From positions 1 to 5,673 of the forward strand of contig CAMWYL010000222.1 in NCBI GenBank assembly GCA_947178465.1: a stretch of DNA of 5,673 nucleotides. Reading direction: 5' to 3'. The notes beneath the pieces are model-generated. The model ran no database searches, was not told where the DNA came from, and worked only from the letters and a program-made list of their open reading frames with translations. A program made the translations under genes and the position numbers. Source of the DNA: an uncultured Lachnospiraceae bacterium. Lineage in GTDB: Bacteria > Bacillota > Clostridia > Lachnospirales > Lachnospiraceae. This document shows, in pieces, positions 1 to 5,673 of the stretch. Numbering within the stretch: the stretch's first letter is position 1; each line of letters begins with the position of its first letter.

Positions 1-237
1 CTGTTAATCGAGTGGACCCATGGCGGAAGTGAATTCCTGTCGGGGGTAGATTTGTCGGTTTATATGGACAGCACTCCGGAAGGTACCCTGGGAAACAGAC
101 TCAAAAGGAACAGGGACAAAAACGCGGCCGATGAATTCATAAAAACAGTTCTTGATATCGAGCAGGAGAAGCTGTTGCGACAGGCCGAAAACGCCGGGAT
201 TACGGTAGGCAGGGATGGAGGTATTTATGAACAATAA
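1..237 (+). CDS. C-terminal fragment of a probable P-loop small-molecule kinase (uridine-kinase/PRK-like)
   Basis: The frame is open from the first base of the window and stops at TAA 235-237, giving the last 78 residues of a longer protein whose start lies outside. Visible features are a short hydrophobic strand followed by acidic residues (GVDLSVYMD, residues 15-23), then TPE, then a basic stretch with repeated Arg/Lys and an Asp (R33 to D39, RLKRNRD). It ends with a helix reading VLDIEQEKL (50-58) and a short beta-like tail, AGITVGRDGGI. The order strand, Arg-rich lid, 'VL-IE' helix, 'AdI-i' strand is what I know from the C-terminal half of P-loop kinases of the uridine kinase / phosphoribulokinase type. 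The Walker A motif would be upstream and cannot be seen, so the family call is an inference. It overlaps the following phosphorylase gene by 11 bases, which points to one operon. The kinase substrate cannot be read from this fragment. Confidence 0.5.
   Translation: MLIEWTHGGSEFLSGVDLSVYMDSTPEGTLGNRLKRNRDKNAADEFIKTVLDIEQEKLLRQAENAGITVGRDGGIYEQ
217..221 (+). promoter_or_regulatory. Ribosome binding site that sets the phosphorylase start
   Basis: GGAGG lies five bases before ATG 227. It overlaps the alternative upstream ATG at 215, which has no comparable site of its own. This favours 227 as the start and places the ribosome site inside the end of the kinase gene, as expected for translational coupling. 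Confidence 0.75.
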
Positions 238-1702
238 ACCAATGTTAAACGCTTATCCGGACAGTATGGGCGGAAGGCTGTCGGATATTGTTTCAATTCT
301 TGAAAAGGAAGAGCTGAGAGAGGTATTCCATTCCTTTTATATTCTGCCGAGCATTTATCATTTCGACTTGGACAGGGGCTTCTCCGTCATAGATTATGAT
401 ATCAATGAGGAGCTGGCGGATAAGCGGGATTTGGACGTGCTGAAGCGGCTGGGCATTGATTTGAAGCTTGATTTTATATTGAATCATGCTTCCGCCCAAT
501 CCCCTCAGTTTACGGACCTTGTTCGTCGGGGAGAAGAATCGGAATACAGAGATTTCTTTATCAATTGGAACGAGTTCTGGCAGGGCTGTGGTTCCATGAC
601 GGAGGAGGGCTATATACAGCCCGAACCGCAATATATAGAGAAGATGTTTTTCCGGAAGCCGGGGCTTCCGATCCTCATGGTACAGTTTCCGGATGGAAGG
701 AAGGTTCCGTATTGGAATACTTTTTATCAGGAGGAACATTACCCGCTGTATCTGGGACAGATGGATTTAAACATCAAATCCCCAAAGGTATGGGACTTTT
801 ATAAAGATACATTAAAAAAGATTGCCTCCTATGGGGCGGAGCTTGTGCGGCTGGATGCCTTCGCGTATGCGCCGAAAGAGCCGGGGGCAAAAAATTTCCT
901 CAATGACCCGGGGACATGGGAACTGTTAAGCCGGATACAGGAGCTTGCCGACCCTTACAAACTGACCCTGCTGCCGGAGATTCATGCTGCATATGAGGAG
1001 CAGATCTATAAAACATTGTCGGACAAAGGGTATATGACTTACGATTTCTTCCTGCCGGGTCTTGTGATTGATGCGATTGAAAATAAAAGGGGCAATTATC
1101 TTGCGGCTTGGGCGCGCGAGCTTATTGATAAGGACATCCGGACCGTGAATATGCTTGGCTGCCATGATGGAATCCCGCTCCTTGATTTGAAAGGGATTTT
1201 GCCGGAGGCGGATATTCAGAAGCTCATAGACCTGATTGTTGCCCGGGGTGGTTTTATAAAAAATCTGCACGGACAGAAAAACATGTACTATCAGGTAAAC
1301 GCGACCTATTTCAGTGCGCTTGGAGAGTCGGAGCAGAAGCTGTTGATGGCCAGGGCGATTCAACTGTTTATGCCGGGGAAGCCCCAGATATGGTATTTGG
1401 ACCTCTTTGCGGGAAAGAATGACCATGAGGCGGTGAAAAGAGCAGGTGAATCCGGACACAAGGAGATTAACAGAACCAATCTTACGGTAGCTGAAATTGA
1501 GAATGCGCTGAAAAAGGAAGTCGTGAAAAAGCAACTGGAGATGCTTCGGTTTCGGAATACCTGTAAAGCCTTTGATGATGGCGCCCGGATTTGCGTGGAG
1601 GAGGAAGCCGGCATTCTTCGAATCACCTGGAAGAAAGATGCTTTTGGCGCGGAATTGATGGTGGATTTTGCGAATGAGGAATACGAAATAAAAGAAGTCT
1701 GA
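227..1702 (+). CDS. gtfA: GH13 subfamily 18 glucoside phosphorylase (sucrose / sucrose-6F-phosphate phosphorylase group)
   Basis: This 491-residue cytoplasmic enzyme matches the usual length of GH13_18 phosphorylases (about 480-510). The family uses phosphate to split an alpha-glucoside with retention, releasing alpha-glucose 1-phosphate and an acceptor. The GH13 regions are present in order: region I DFILNHAS (about 83-90), region II VRLDAFAY with probable nucleophile D210, region III LLPEIH with probable acid/base E251, and region IV GCHDG with stabiliser D314. The N-terminus (ILPS, then DRGFSVIDY) and the C-terminal LFAGKNDHE and HKEINRTN blocks are also family-like. Against Bifidobacterium and Leuconostoc sucrose phosphorylases as I remember them, the acceptor loop differs: the Ala/Ser-rich segment ending NLD-LYQVN is replaced by KNLHGQKNMYYQVN, and THDG in region IV is CHDG. 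I therefore favour a sucrose-6F-phosphate phosphorylase or another acceptor (glucosylglycerate, glucosylglycerol) over plain sucrose. The family is secure; the substrate is not. The symbol is the generic one used for this family. The start at 227 is chosen over 215 on the ribosome site. Confidence 0.88.
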   Translation: MNNKPMLNAYPDSMGGRLSDIVSILEKEELREVFHSFYILPSIYHFDLDRGFSVIDYDINEELADKRDLDVLKRLGIDLKLDFILNHASAQSPQFTDLVRRGEESEYRDFFINWNEFWQGCGSMTEEGYIQPEPQYIEKMFFRKPGLPILMVQFPDGRKVPYWNTFYQEEHYPLYLGQMDLNIKSPKVWDFYKDTLKKIASYGAELVRLDAFAYAPKEPGAKNFLNDPGTWELLSRIQELADPYKLTLLPEIHAAYEEQIYKTLSDKGYMTYDFFLPGLVIDAIENKRGNYLAAWARELIDKDIRTVNMLGCHDGIPLLDLKGILPEADIQKLIDLIVARGGFIKNLHGQKNMYYQVNATYFSALGESEQKLLMARAIQLFMPGKPQIWYLDLFAGKNDHEAVKRAGESGHKEINRTNLTVAEIENALKKEVVKKQLEMLRFRNTCKAFDDGARICVEEEAGILRITWKKDAFGAELMVDFANEEYEIKEV

Positions 1703-1742
1703 GTATCCTTTTATCGGGCAGCGGGGTGAGGAAGCCGGAATC

Positions 1743-1752
1743 AGGAAAGGGA
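1743..1752 (+). promoter_or_regulatory. Possible ribosome binding site for the AraC-like stub
   Basis: The purine-rich stretch AGGAAAGGGA lies about six bases before GTG 1759. It supports 1759 as the original start of the AraC-like reading frame rather than the GTG at 1726, which sits closer to the phosphorylase stop and has no clear site of its own. Confidence 0.4.
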
Positions 1753-1758
1753 CTTTTC

Positions 1759-1950
1759 GTGGAATTGCATAATATTTACAGACCAATAACAGCGGCTCCG
1801 TTTCGGAGCTGTGAAAATTATATGGAGTTCGAACCCTGTGATGCACTGAAGCCTTATATCCGATGCTTTTGGGGAACGAGGAAAGCTGTCAGGGTGAGAG
1901 CCGGGAAAAGGCCAAGAAGCGGCGTTATTGAAAAATTTTTAGAAATGTAA
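1759..1950 (+). pseudogene. Truncated N-terminus of an AraC-family transcriptional regulator
   Basis: The 63-codon frame (GTG start) contains YMEFEPCDALKPYIRCFWGT at about residues 21-40. This resembles the opening of AraC-family regulators with a DUF6597-type N-terminal domain, where a conserved 'P-aLrPyIrcfW' segment starts the sensor domain. Such proteins normally run to about 260-290 residues and end in two helix-turn-helix motifs. Here the frame stops after GVIEKFLEM, and no helix-turn-helix region appears in any frame downstream. The resemblance fades near 1925-1935, the same place where the DNA switches from GC-rich to AT-rich, so the gene was probably cut there by an insertion or deletion. 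An intact regulator would most likely have controlled the kinase/phosphorylase genes just upstream, which is an inference. The alternative is an unrelated short protein. It is unlikely to be a functional regulator in this form. Confidence 0.55.
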
Positions 1951-1983
1951 ATGTGATTGCGGTATTATATTAGCGATACAAAC

Positions 1984-2009
1984 TATAATAGTGCGATTGA
2001 TTTTATAAT
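1984..2009 (+). promoter_or_regulatory. Possible promoter elements upstream of the SGNH esterase
   Basis: Two exact TATAAT hexamers occur, at 1984-1989 and 2004-2009, in the AT-rich leader before the esterase start at 2041. The first lies within the 11-base inverted repeat ACTAT-A-ATAGT (1982-1992). I see no good TTGACA-like element 16-18 bases upstream of either; the nearest, TTGCGG at 1957, is 21 bases from the first. In such AT-rich DNA, exact -10 matches also arise by chance. A separate promoter is nevertheless plausible because this gene differs so much in composition from its neighbours. Confidence 0.25.
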
Positions 2010-2028
2010 TTGTACTATGATACTTTGT

Positions 2029-2033
2029 GGAGG
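2029..2033 (+). promoter_or_regulatory. Ribosome binding site that sets the esterase start
   Basis: GGAGG ends seven bases before ATG 2041. The in-frame ATG at 2035 is only one base away from it and too close to be used. The in-frame TTG at 1957 has no site at all. Confidence 0.75.
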
Positions 2034-2040
2034 AATGACT

Positions 2041-2841
2041 ATGTGTGATAAAGCAGACAAATCTGATTTAGTGGTATTTGCAGGTCAATCAAATATGGCA
2101 GGAAGAGGTAATGCTGCGATGGCAATGAAATGCAATAAAAATGCAGGGTTTGAATATAAAGCAGTAAGTAATCCGAATAGATTGATGCCTGTTTCAGAAC
2201 CGTTTGGCTTAGGCGAGGAACGCATAGAAGGGATATATGATATAAACCCCGATGGAAGTTCAAAGCGAACAGGCAGTATGGTTTCTGCTTTGATTGATAC
2301 ATATTTCCGTCAATGTGGTAGGAAGATTATAGGTGTTTGCGCCTCAATGGGTGGTACAAGCACAGTTCAATGGAAAGAAAGTTATATTAAAGATGCAGTT
2401 TCAAGACTGGATGCAGCAAAATCATTCTTAACAAGCAATAATGTTCCAATAGGTAATATTTTTATTGTATGGTCACAAGGCGAAACAGACGGAGACAATA
2501 ATGTTTGCGCAGAGGATTATATTAAAAATTTAAAGCATTTATTTCATGAATTTAAAATGCATGGAGCTGAAAAATGTTTTTTGATACAGACAGGTCATTA
2601 TAATTATATCGACTATCCACATGGTGGTATAGAACACGATAAAAAATACGAAGTCATAAGAAAAGCGCAAAGTACAATTTGCAAAAATGATAAGGACTTT
2701 GTAATGATTGCGAGTTTTGAACCGTACATTTCTCAGATGAAAGACCCATTCCATTATAATCAGAATGCATATAATGCAGTCGGAAAAACCGCAGGAAAAG
2801 CAATAGCGGATTATTATGAAAAAATGACAAGTAGAATATAG
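2041..2841 (+). CDS. Cytoplasmic SGNH hydrolase / carbohydrate esterase (sialate O-acetylesterase or CE6-like)
   Basis: This 266-residue protein shows the SGNH catalytic blocks in order. Block I is FAGQSNMAGRG, with nucleophile S17. Block II is SMGGTS (102-107), with the oxyanion-hole glycine. Block III is WSQGETD (144-150), the Q-G-E-x-D signature typical of the sialate-O-acetylesterase (SASA, PF03629) and CE6 group. The last block is DPFHYNQ, with D235 and H238 completing the triad. Enzymes of this group remove acetyl groups from sugars such as xylo-oligosaccharides or sialic acids; which one applies here cannot be told from sequence. No signal peptide is present (MCDKADKSD then a short strand), so it should act in the cytoplasm on imported sugars. 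The gene is strikingly AT-rich: 12 of 60 bases are G or C at 2521-2580, against 38 of 60 at 4741-4800. Codons favour A/T at third positions, suggesting separate acquisition. It is followed 36 bases later by the DUF1349 gene. Confidence 0.87.
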   Translation: MCDKADKSDLVVFAGQSNMAGRGNAAMAMKCNKNAGFEYKAVSNPNRLMPVSEPFGLGEERIEGIYDINPDGSSKRTGSMVSALIDTYFRQCGRKIIGVCASMGGTSTVQWKESYIKDAVSRLDAAKSFLTSNNVPIGNIFIVWSQGETDGDNNVCAEDYIKNLKHLFHEFKMHGAEKCFLIQTGHYNYIDYPHGGIEHDKKYEVIRKAQSTICKNDKDFVMIASFEPYISQMKDPFHYNQNAYNAVGKTAGKAIADYYEKMTSRI

Positions 2842-2867
2842 TATGATGGTTAGAAAATAATCAAACA

Positions 2868-2872
2868 GAGGG
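2868..2872 (+). promoter_or_regulatory. Ribosome binding site of the DUF1349 gene
   Basis: GAGGG lies five bases before ATG 2878, which fixes the start of the DUF1349 gene. It sits in the 36-base gap after the esterase stop, and no hairpin-plus-T-run terminator is seen in that gap. Confidence 0.65.
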
Positions 2873-2877
2873 AACTT

Positions 2878-3489
2878 ATGAAATTAAACACCAACCTTTT
2901 ACAATGGACAAGAACACCGGAAAACTATACCATAACCGAGGATGGGGTGGAGATTATCACACAGCCCCATACGGATTTGTGGCAGAGAACATATTATCAT
3001 TTTCGTAACGACAATGCCCCTGTATTGCAGATGAGTACCGATGAAAAGTATTTCTCCTTTGCGGTAAAGACATCGTTTGAAAGTAAACAGCGCTATGACC
3101 AATGTGGTGTCATAATGTACCTGGACAGCGAGAATTGGTTGAAGGCTTCCGTGGAGTATGAAAATGAGGTGATTCAGCGTTTGGGCAGTGTTGTAACAAA
3201 TAACGGATATTCCGATTGGGCGACAACAGATGTGGACGCTTCCATCAAAACCATGTGGTTCCGGTTCAGCCGCAGGGAAAGTGATTTCTGCATTGAAAAC
3301 TCATACGACGGGGTGCATTATAAGCAGATGCGCATCTGCCATATGTTTCAGGCTGCCGGGACGATTCCGTTCGGCATTTATGCGTGCAGTCCGGAGGAAT
3401 CCTCGTTTAAAGCCACATTTACAAAGATGGAGCTCACCGACTGTAAATGGCTTGCGCATGATGGACAGGCGCCGGATAAAGACTGTTAA
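2878..3489 (+). CDS. DUF1349 family protein (concanavalin A-like fold)
   Basis: This 203-residue protein is of normal length for DUF1349 (PF07081). Hallmarks I recognise are TDLWQRTYY (32-40), YDQCGVIMYLD..NWLKASVEYE (73-94), LGSVVTNNGYSDWAT (102-116), FRFSRRESDFCIENSYDG (128-145) and FGIYACSPE (165-173). The family adopts a beta-sandwich like concanavalin-A lectins/glucanases. It is often found beside carbohydrate genes, and its yeast relative Ree1 is linked to enolase regulation, but no bacterial enzymatic role is established that I can cite. There is no signal peptide or membrane segment, so it is presumably cytoplasmic. Base composition is intermediate between the AT-rich esterase gene and the GC-rich gene that follows. 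It sits 36 bases after the esterase and 32 bases before the next start with no visible terminator, so co-transcription is likely. A sugar-binding or sugar-modifying job is inference from fold and neighbours. Confidence 0.85.
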   Translation: MKLNTNLLQWTRTPENYTITEDGVEIITQPHTDLWQRTYYHFRNDNAPVLQMSTDEKYFSFAVKTSFESKQRYDQCGVIMYLDSENWLKASVEYENEVIQRLGSVVTNNGYSDWATTDVDASIKTMWFRFSRRESDFCIENSYDGVHYKQMRICHMFQAAGTIPFGIYACSPEESSFKATFTKMELTDCKWLAHDGQAPDKDC

Positions 3490-3521
3490 GAGGGAAAAGA
3501 GAAGGAAGCAATAAAGAAGCG

Positions 3522-5673
3522 ATGAAAAAAAGACAATGGAAAAAGGCGGCTGTGATGCTTTTCCTTACGGTTTTCCTCACGGCTGTTCCAGTGTGGTGCA
3601 GAATGCAGAACGCAGACAGATGGACAGAATCGGCTCTTCTGCTGCCATGGGAGGAGACAGAGGGGCGAAGTGTGGGAGAACGGGCAAAGCAGATTGTCCT
3701 GCTGCCGGAGGCGGAGACGGCAAAGCGGGACTTGGGTGCATGGACAAGGCCTGCCGTTTTGACACCGGACGCACAGGAATTAATGCTGACAGAGCAGGGG
3801 CTTGTTTATGGGGAGCTGGAGGTTCTGTTTCCCACGGCAATTCCGGTAGAGATTGTGGAAACGGGGCAGACAGGCGTTACGGTTGACCTGCCTCAGGCAT
3901 GGGAATGGTATGAGTGGGGAACCATGGAGCTTGCGCCGCGCATTCGTTTTTCCTGCTATAAGGCGGAATATGAAACAAGTGATGCACTGCGAAGCGCGCT
4001 GTTGGAGCTGATACCCGACGCGGTGCTGATCGCCGGTTATGAGGATGCGGCGCAGGGGGAGTTTTATTATCGGATAAAGTCCGGAGAAGACAGGTATTAC
4101 TATTATGCGCTGGTGCGGGGAGCAGAACTGTATCTTGTGCAGGAGCTTTTTTGGGAGTCCGATTACAGCTTCGGCTATCTTCTGACGGGGGCGGAGGCTG
4201 TCCGATGGCACACGGACGGGAAAGTGCTTGCATGGGGAGAATGCCGTGACTTGGATGACAGAAAGCTTACGCCTGAGGAAGGAGTTTCCTTTGTGTGCCG
4301 ATATGATAGGGCGGGCGAAAGCCTGTTGCTGTTTTTGGACGGATGGTTTGAGAGACCGTATCAACGGCTGTCCTTGGACCGGTTGCTTTGGAACACCTTT
4401 TCGGATTGCAATTTTGACGGATATGTGGATATTTGTGCGCAGGGCAGGTATTATCTTTGGAACAGTGCCCGACGGGAATATGAAATTGCGGCTGTCGAAT
4501 CGGGGGAAGAGGAATTTGCGAAAAACCAAATAGAGCTGCTTGCCGAGACCGGGACGATTTGGAGCCATGACAGGAAGTATGTATCGGGAAGTTGGGAGTT
4601 CATCGAGGATACAGAGGCCCTGTGGCAGTGGGAGAACAATACGCTGGTGAAAAGGCGCGAGTGCGCATTGTCCGAGAGCGAAGCGGGGGTGCAGATAACC
4701 TGCTGTGAGGCAGGCAGTGACGAACCGCTGTTTTCGGAATTGATCCGTGCCGAGGAGTGGGCAGAGAGCGCGGAACGTGTGCAGCGGCTGTACGAAGCTT
4801 TTTATGACGGGCTTGCTCCCAAGGAAGCCTATGCGCTGCGTCATGTCAGAGGGTATGATGCGCAGGAATATATACCGCAGGAGCTCGCGGACGGGCTTGC
4901 GGAGGCGATGCTTGCAGGAACGGATGCGGAGTATCTCAAGGCGATGCAGACCGGCAGGGAGCTGACATGGGAGGAGGAATTGCGTGCCCTTGCCAAGGAA
5001 AATCCGGATATCCGTCTGGACTTTATCAGAGACTGGGGCGATGCGGTGCTAGAGGCGGATATGGACAATGACGGAGTGGCGGATATCCTGATACAAGGCT
5101 ATTATGGAGGAAGTCACGGATATGCGGATTATGTGCTTTTTAAGGGGATGCCGGATGGGAAATTTGTGGAAAGCAGTCGGGTAGACATGGTGGTACAGGA
5201 ATTTGGTGTGCTTTGTTATGAGGGGAAAAATTATCTGTGGCAAAAGAATTTTTATTACGGAAGCAAGATGGACAGCGGGTACACGCTCTCGTATTACACG
5301 GACGGCGCTATGGCAGAGCGGGTAGAGCTTTGGTATGTGCCGCGGGCGTATGATATAAGGCTGACGGAGTGTGCGGACGAGCAGTACCGGAGTCTGGCGG
5401 AGGACACTATGGCGGCAGGTATTTCCTGTATGGAGCGGACAGACGAATATGAGGTGCTTATCGGAAGTGCGGAGTCAGAGATGGAGGAAGGCGCGGATGA
5501 GCAGTACCGGTGCGATGTGGACAACGACGGGGAGGCGGAAGCCTATACCAAACGGATTTGGACGCCGAGTAATCTGGGAACCGTGACCGGAATTATTTTT
5601 ATGGGAGAAGAGGATGCGGGTCTGCAGCAGGCAAAGGCGGCCGCAGAAAGCGGTGAGGGCGATGTGATTATGC
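3522..5673 (+). CDS. Large exported or membrane-anchored protein with FG-GAP/VCBS-like calcium-loop motifs, 3' end beyond the window
   Basis: The frame is open without a stop from ATG 3522 to the last base, giving at least 717 residues. The N-terminus has a basic stretch (KKRQWKK, 2-8) and a hydrophobic run (about 9-25, AVMLFLTVFLTAVPVW), so it is exported or anchored; no lipobox is evident. Three Asp-rich loops resemble the calcium loops of FG-GAP/VCBS beta-propeller repeats: DCNFDGYVD (295-303), DMDNDGVAD (513-521) and DVDNDGEAE (665-673). The first is followed by YYLWN, and KNYLWQ occurs after the second. In Lachnospiraceae proteins of this type (sometimes annotated XAC2610-related or VCBS repeat), the pattern 'NFDGY-D ... 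Y-LWN' recurs. The protein is acidic and rich in Trp and Tyr. Its enzymatic role, if any, is not visible; surface binding or sensing is possible. The start is the first ATG 32 bases after the DUF1349 stop; its ribosome site is weak (AAGGAAG at 3502-3508, about 13 bases away), so the exact start is less sure. No stop or frameshift was found on reading through. Confidence 0.72.
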   Translation, partial: MKKRQWKKAAVMLFLTVFLTAVPVWCRMQNADRWTESALLLPWEETEGRSVGERAKQIVLLPEAETAKRDLGAWTRPAVLTPDAQELMLTEQGLVYGELEVLFPTAIPVEIVETGQTGVTVDLPQAWEWYEWGTMELAPRIRFSCYKAEYETSDALRSALLELIPDAVLIAGYEDAAQGEFYYRIKSGEDRYYYYALVRGAELYLVQELFWESDYSFGYLLTGAEAVRWHTDGKVLAWGECRDLDDRKLTPEEGVSFVCRYDRAGESLLLFLDGWFERPYQRLSLDRLLWNTFSDCNFDGYVDICAQGRYYLWNSARREYEIAAVESGEEEFAKNQIELLAETGTIWSHDRKYVSGSWEFIEDTEALWQWENNTLVKRRECALSESEAGVQITCCEAGSDEPLFSELIRAEEWAESAERVQRLYEAFYDGLAPKEAYALRHVRGYDAQEYIPQELADGLAEAMLAGTDAEYLKAMQTGRELTWEEELRALAKENPDIRLDFIRDWGDAVLEADMDNDGVADILIQGYYGGSHGYADYVLFKGMPDGKFVESSRVDMVVQEFGVLCYEGKNYLWQKNFYYGSKMDSGYTLSYYTDGAMAERVELWYVPRAYDIRLTECADEQYRSLAEDTMAAGISCMERTDEYEVLIGSAESEMEEGADEQYRCDVDNDGEAEAYTKRIWTPSNLGTVTGIIFMGEEDAGLQQAKAAAESGEGDVIM
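5373..5510 (+). repeat. Pair of 18-base direct repeats inside the exported-protein gene
   Basis: GCGGA(C/T)GAGCAGTACCGG occurs at 5373-5390 and again at 5493-5510, with one mismatch. The copies are 120 bases apart, a multiple of three, and both are read in frame as ADEQYR. The surrounding sequence is not obviously duplicated, so this may be the remnant of an internal duplication or chance. Confidence 0.6.

Noticed and set aside
1792..1812. Hairpin GCTCCG-TTT-CGGAGC with extra G-U/C-G pairs, as a possible terminator after the phosphorylase
   Set aside because: No T-run follows; the next bases are GAAAATTATA. It also falls within codons of the AraC-like stub, so it is more likely coding sequence.
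926..1846. Minus-strand open frame of 306 codons
   Set aside because: It lies antisense to the phosphorylase, which has all GH13_18 motifs in the plus frame. The antisense protein shows no recognisable domain, and it runs past the phosphorylase stop into the AraC stub.
1926..1995. Insertion-sequence end or attachment site at the left edge of the AT-rich island
   Set aside because: I found no matching inverted or direct repeat at the right edge (2842-2877) and no transposase or integrase. AAAAATTTTT and ACTAT-A-ATAGT are short enough to be chance in AT-rich DNA.
1957..2040. Extension of the esterase to a TTG start at 1957
   Set aside because: The extra 28 residues match no SGNH feature and have no ribosome site, whereas ATG 2041 has GGAGG at ideal spacing and starts just before the catalytic block I.
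3536..3886. 116-codon plus-strand frame inside the exported-protein gene
   Set aside because: Its Gly/Cys-rich product has no motif, and it is an out-of-frame shadow of the N-terminal part of the larger gene.
3780..4844. Minus-strand open frame of 354 codons
   Set aside because: It is antisense to the long plus-strand exported-protein frame, which has a signal-like start, calcium-loop motifs and no stop over 717 codons. The antisense protein has no motif and is the kind of shadow expected opposite GC-rich coding DNA.

Overview
The window looks like chromosome from a gut-type Clostridia, most likely Lachnospiraceae. The basis is GGAGG-type ribosome sites, tightly packed same-strand genes, a Firmicutes-style GH13_18 glucoside phosphorylase, a DUF1349 protein and a secreted FG-GAP/VCBS-like protein. 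This is a judgement by protein style, not by a database search. All genes I can support read on the + strand.

Layout. (1) 1-237 is the 3' end of a gene that probably encodes a P-loop small-molecule kinase. (2) 227-1702 is a complete GH13 subfamily 18 phosphorylase of the sucrose / sucrose-6F-phosphate phosphorylase group; its start lies inside the kinase gene, so the two are probably translationally coupled. (3) 1759-1950 is a 63-codon stub that looks like the N-terminus of an AraC-family regulator with no DNA-binding domain. (4) From about 1930 to 2870 the DNA turns sharply AT-rich and carries one intact gene (2041-2841), a cytoplasmic SGNH esterase of the sialate-O-acetylesterase / CE6 type. 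(5) 2878-3489 encodes a DUF1349 (concanavalin-A-fold) protein. (6) From 3522 to the window edge runs one uninterrupted reading frame of at least 717 codons: an exported or membrane-anchored protein with three Asp-rich calcium-loop-like motifs. Its stop is outside the window, so an ORF caller that requires a stop codon would miss it.

How the genes may work together. The kinase and phosphorylase could form a two-step route in which phosphorolysis of an alpha-glucoside yields glucose 1-phosphate plus an acceptor, and the kinase phosphorylates the acceptor or another small molecule. The esterase and DUF1349 protein both lack signal peptides and could handle acetylated or otherwise decorated sugars in the cytoplasm. 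The esterase's base composition suggests it arrived separately and that its arrival may have truncated the AraC gene. No tRNA, rRNA, CRISPR array, transposase or convincing intrinsic terminator was seen. I found no clear new multi-gene system. The best leads are the phosphorylase's unusual acceptor loop, the AraC/AT-rich junction and the large open-ended exported protein.
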